Shown piece by piece: positions 6,587 through 6,790 of a stretch of 6,790 nt of DNA. The translations under genes were made by a program, and so were the position numbers. Below the pieces are notes generated by a model. The model worked only from the letters and a program-made list of their open reading frames with translations. It made no database searches and had not been told where the DNA came from. Numbering within the stretch: the first letter of the stretch is position 1; each line of letters starts with the position of its first letter. This stretch comes from an uncultured Lachnospiraceae bacterium (GTDB taxonomy: Bacteria; Bacillota; Clostridia; Lachnospirales; Lachnospiraceae): the NCBI GenBank assembly GCA_947174725.1, contig CAMWKA010000098.1:1-6790 (forward strand), given 5' to 3'.

Positions 6587-6661
6587 CAGTTCAATTTTAC
6601 CTGTTTTCCTATATTATGTCAAGTAAATCTTCAATTTACCTGTAATCTTCAATGAACCTGC
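6587..6661. repeat. Three copies of an 18-bp element around the rny promoter
   Basis: Read on the minus strand (rny sense), GCAGGTTCATTGAAGATT (6644-6661) is followed with no gap by ACAGGTAAATTGAAGATT (6626-6643); these match at 15 of 18 bases. A third copy, ACAGGTAAAATTGAACTG (6587-6604), has one extra base in its centre and a diverged end. The shared core is CAGGT-N(2 or 3)-ATTGAA. Two copies lie directly upstream of the -35, and the third covers the -10. The arrangement looks like binding sites of a regulator; I do not recognise which one. Confidence 0.7.
6594..6622 (-). promoter_or_regulatory. Strong sigma-A promoter of rny
   Basis: On the minus strand a perfect TTGACA (6617-6622) is followed after exactly 17 bases by TAAAAT (6594-6599), which matches five of six -10 bases. 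Transcription would start near 6587 and give a leader of about 65 bases. It is the best promoter in the window. The -10 lies inside the third copy of the 18-bp repeat, so binding there would block it. Confidence 0.8.
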
Positions 6662-6713
6662 AAAGATAACCCCAGCGTCTGTCCGGCGCAGAAACACTTT
6701 CATCCGCATTTCC

Positions 6714-6788
6714 CTAAAAAATATCTTCAGAATATTCCTCATACCCACTACGAAGCGTCGCCATGACCTTTCTGATACAGGAGGCAGA
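6714..6788 (-). CDS. Possible 3' end of an upstream gene (recX by position only)
   Basis: A minus-strand frame open from the window edge ends at TAG 6714-6716 with 24 residues, finishing KVMATLRSGYEEYSEDIF. The Gly-Tyr followed by an Asp-Ile near the end is loosely like the last helical repeat of RecX, and my general recollection is that recX can lie directly upstream of rny in Lachnospiraceae. This is weak. A second frame ending at 6748 (YQKGHGDAS) and a third that runs through the rny promoter are also open at the edge, so I cannot tell which, if any, is coded. Confidence 0.25.
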   Translation of the reverse strand, partial: SASCIRKVMATLRSGYEEYSEDIF

Positions 6789-6790
6789 AA

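Noticed and set aside
6660..6690. A possible terminator between the upstream gene and rny
   Set aside because: Only a 3-bp GCG/CGC pairing is found near CGCCGGACAGACGC and no T-run follows.
6618..6790. A minus-strand open frame of about 57 codons to the window edge
   Set aside because: It runs through two of the promoter repeats and the rny -35, has unusual Arg/Phe-rich content and no family likeness, so it is probably non-coding.

Overview
This window looks like chromosomal DNA of a low-to-mid-GC Firmicute, most likely a gut Lachnospiraceae (Clostridium cluster XIVa). The grounds are a full-length RNase Y of Firmicute type, Gram-positive Shine-Dalgarno sites, sigma-A style promoters, and a cytosolic sugar-binding-like sensor fused to a GGDEF domain. 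The taxon is inferred from family resemblance and not shown directly. I see no mobile element, tRNA, rRNA or CRISPR array.

Layout, left to right. (1) 4-2319, minus: a 771-residue sensory diguanylate cyclase made of a LacI/periplasmic-binding-like domain without a DNA-binding head, a helical and possibly GAF-like middle, and an intact GGDEF domain with an inhibitory I-site. (2) 2320-2486: an AT-rich divergent promoter region containing dyads. (3) 2487-3164, plus: a class I glutamine amidotransferase-like hydrolase of the peptidase C26 / PuuD group. (4) 3044-4150, minus: a DUF2974 (Mbeg1-like) alpha/beta hydrolase whose last 40 or so codons overlap the end of the amidotransferase gene tail to tail. 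(5) 4243-4782, minus: a small HD-domain phosphohydrolase, 92 bases upstream of the DUF2974 gene. (6) 4974-6521, minus: RNase Y (rny), complete, with its own strong promoter and its own intrinsic terminator, so apparently a single-gene transcript. (7) 6522-6790: the rny control region, with a possible 3' end of another minus-strand gene (recX is the positional guess) at the right edge.

How the parts relate. The cyclase and the amidotransferase diverge from one AT-rich region and could share control. The amidotransferase and the DUF2974 hydrolase converge with a 121-base overlap, so their transcripts should be antisense to each other. RNase Y is the main membrane-anchored endoribonuclease that starts mRNA decay in Firmicutes.

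The least expected signal is non-coding. Three copies of an 18-bp element surround the rny promoter: two lie in tandem just upstream of the -35 and one covers the -10. Together with a small hairpin built from the rny Shine-Dalgarno sequence, this suggests that RNase Y expression is controlled at two levels. I do not see evidence of a wholly new multi-gene system here.
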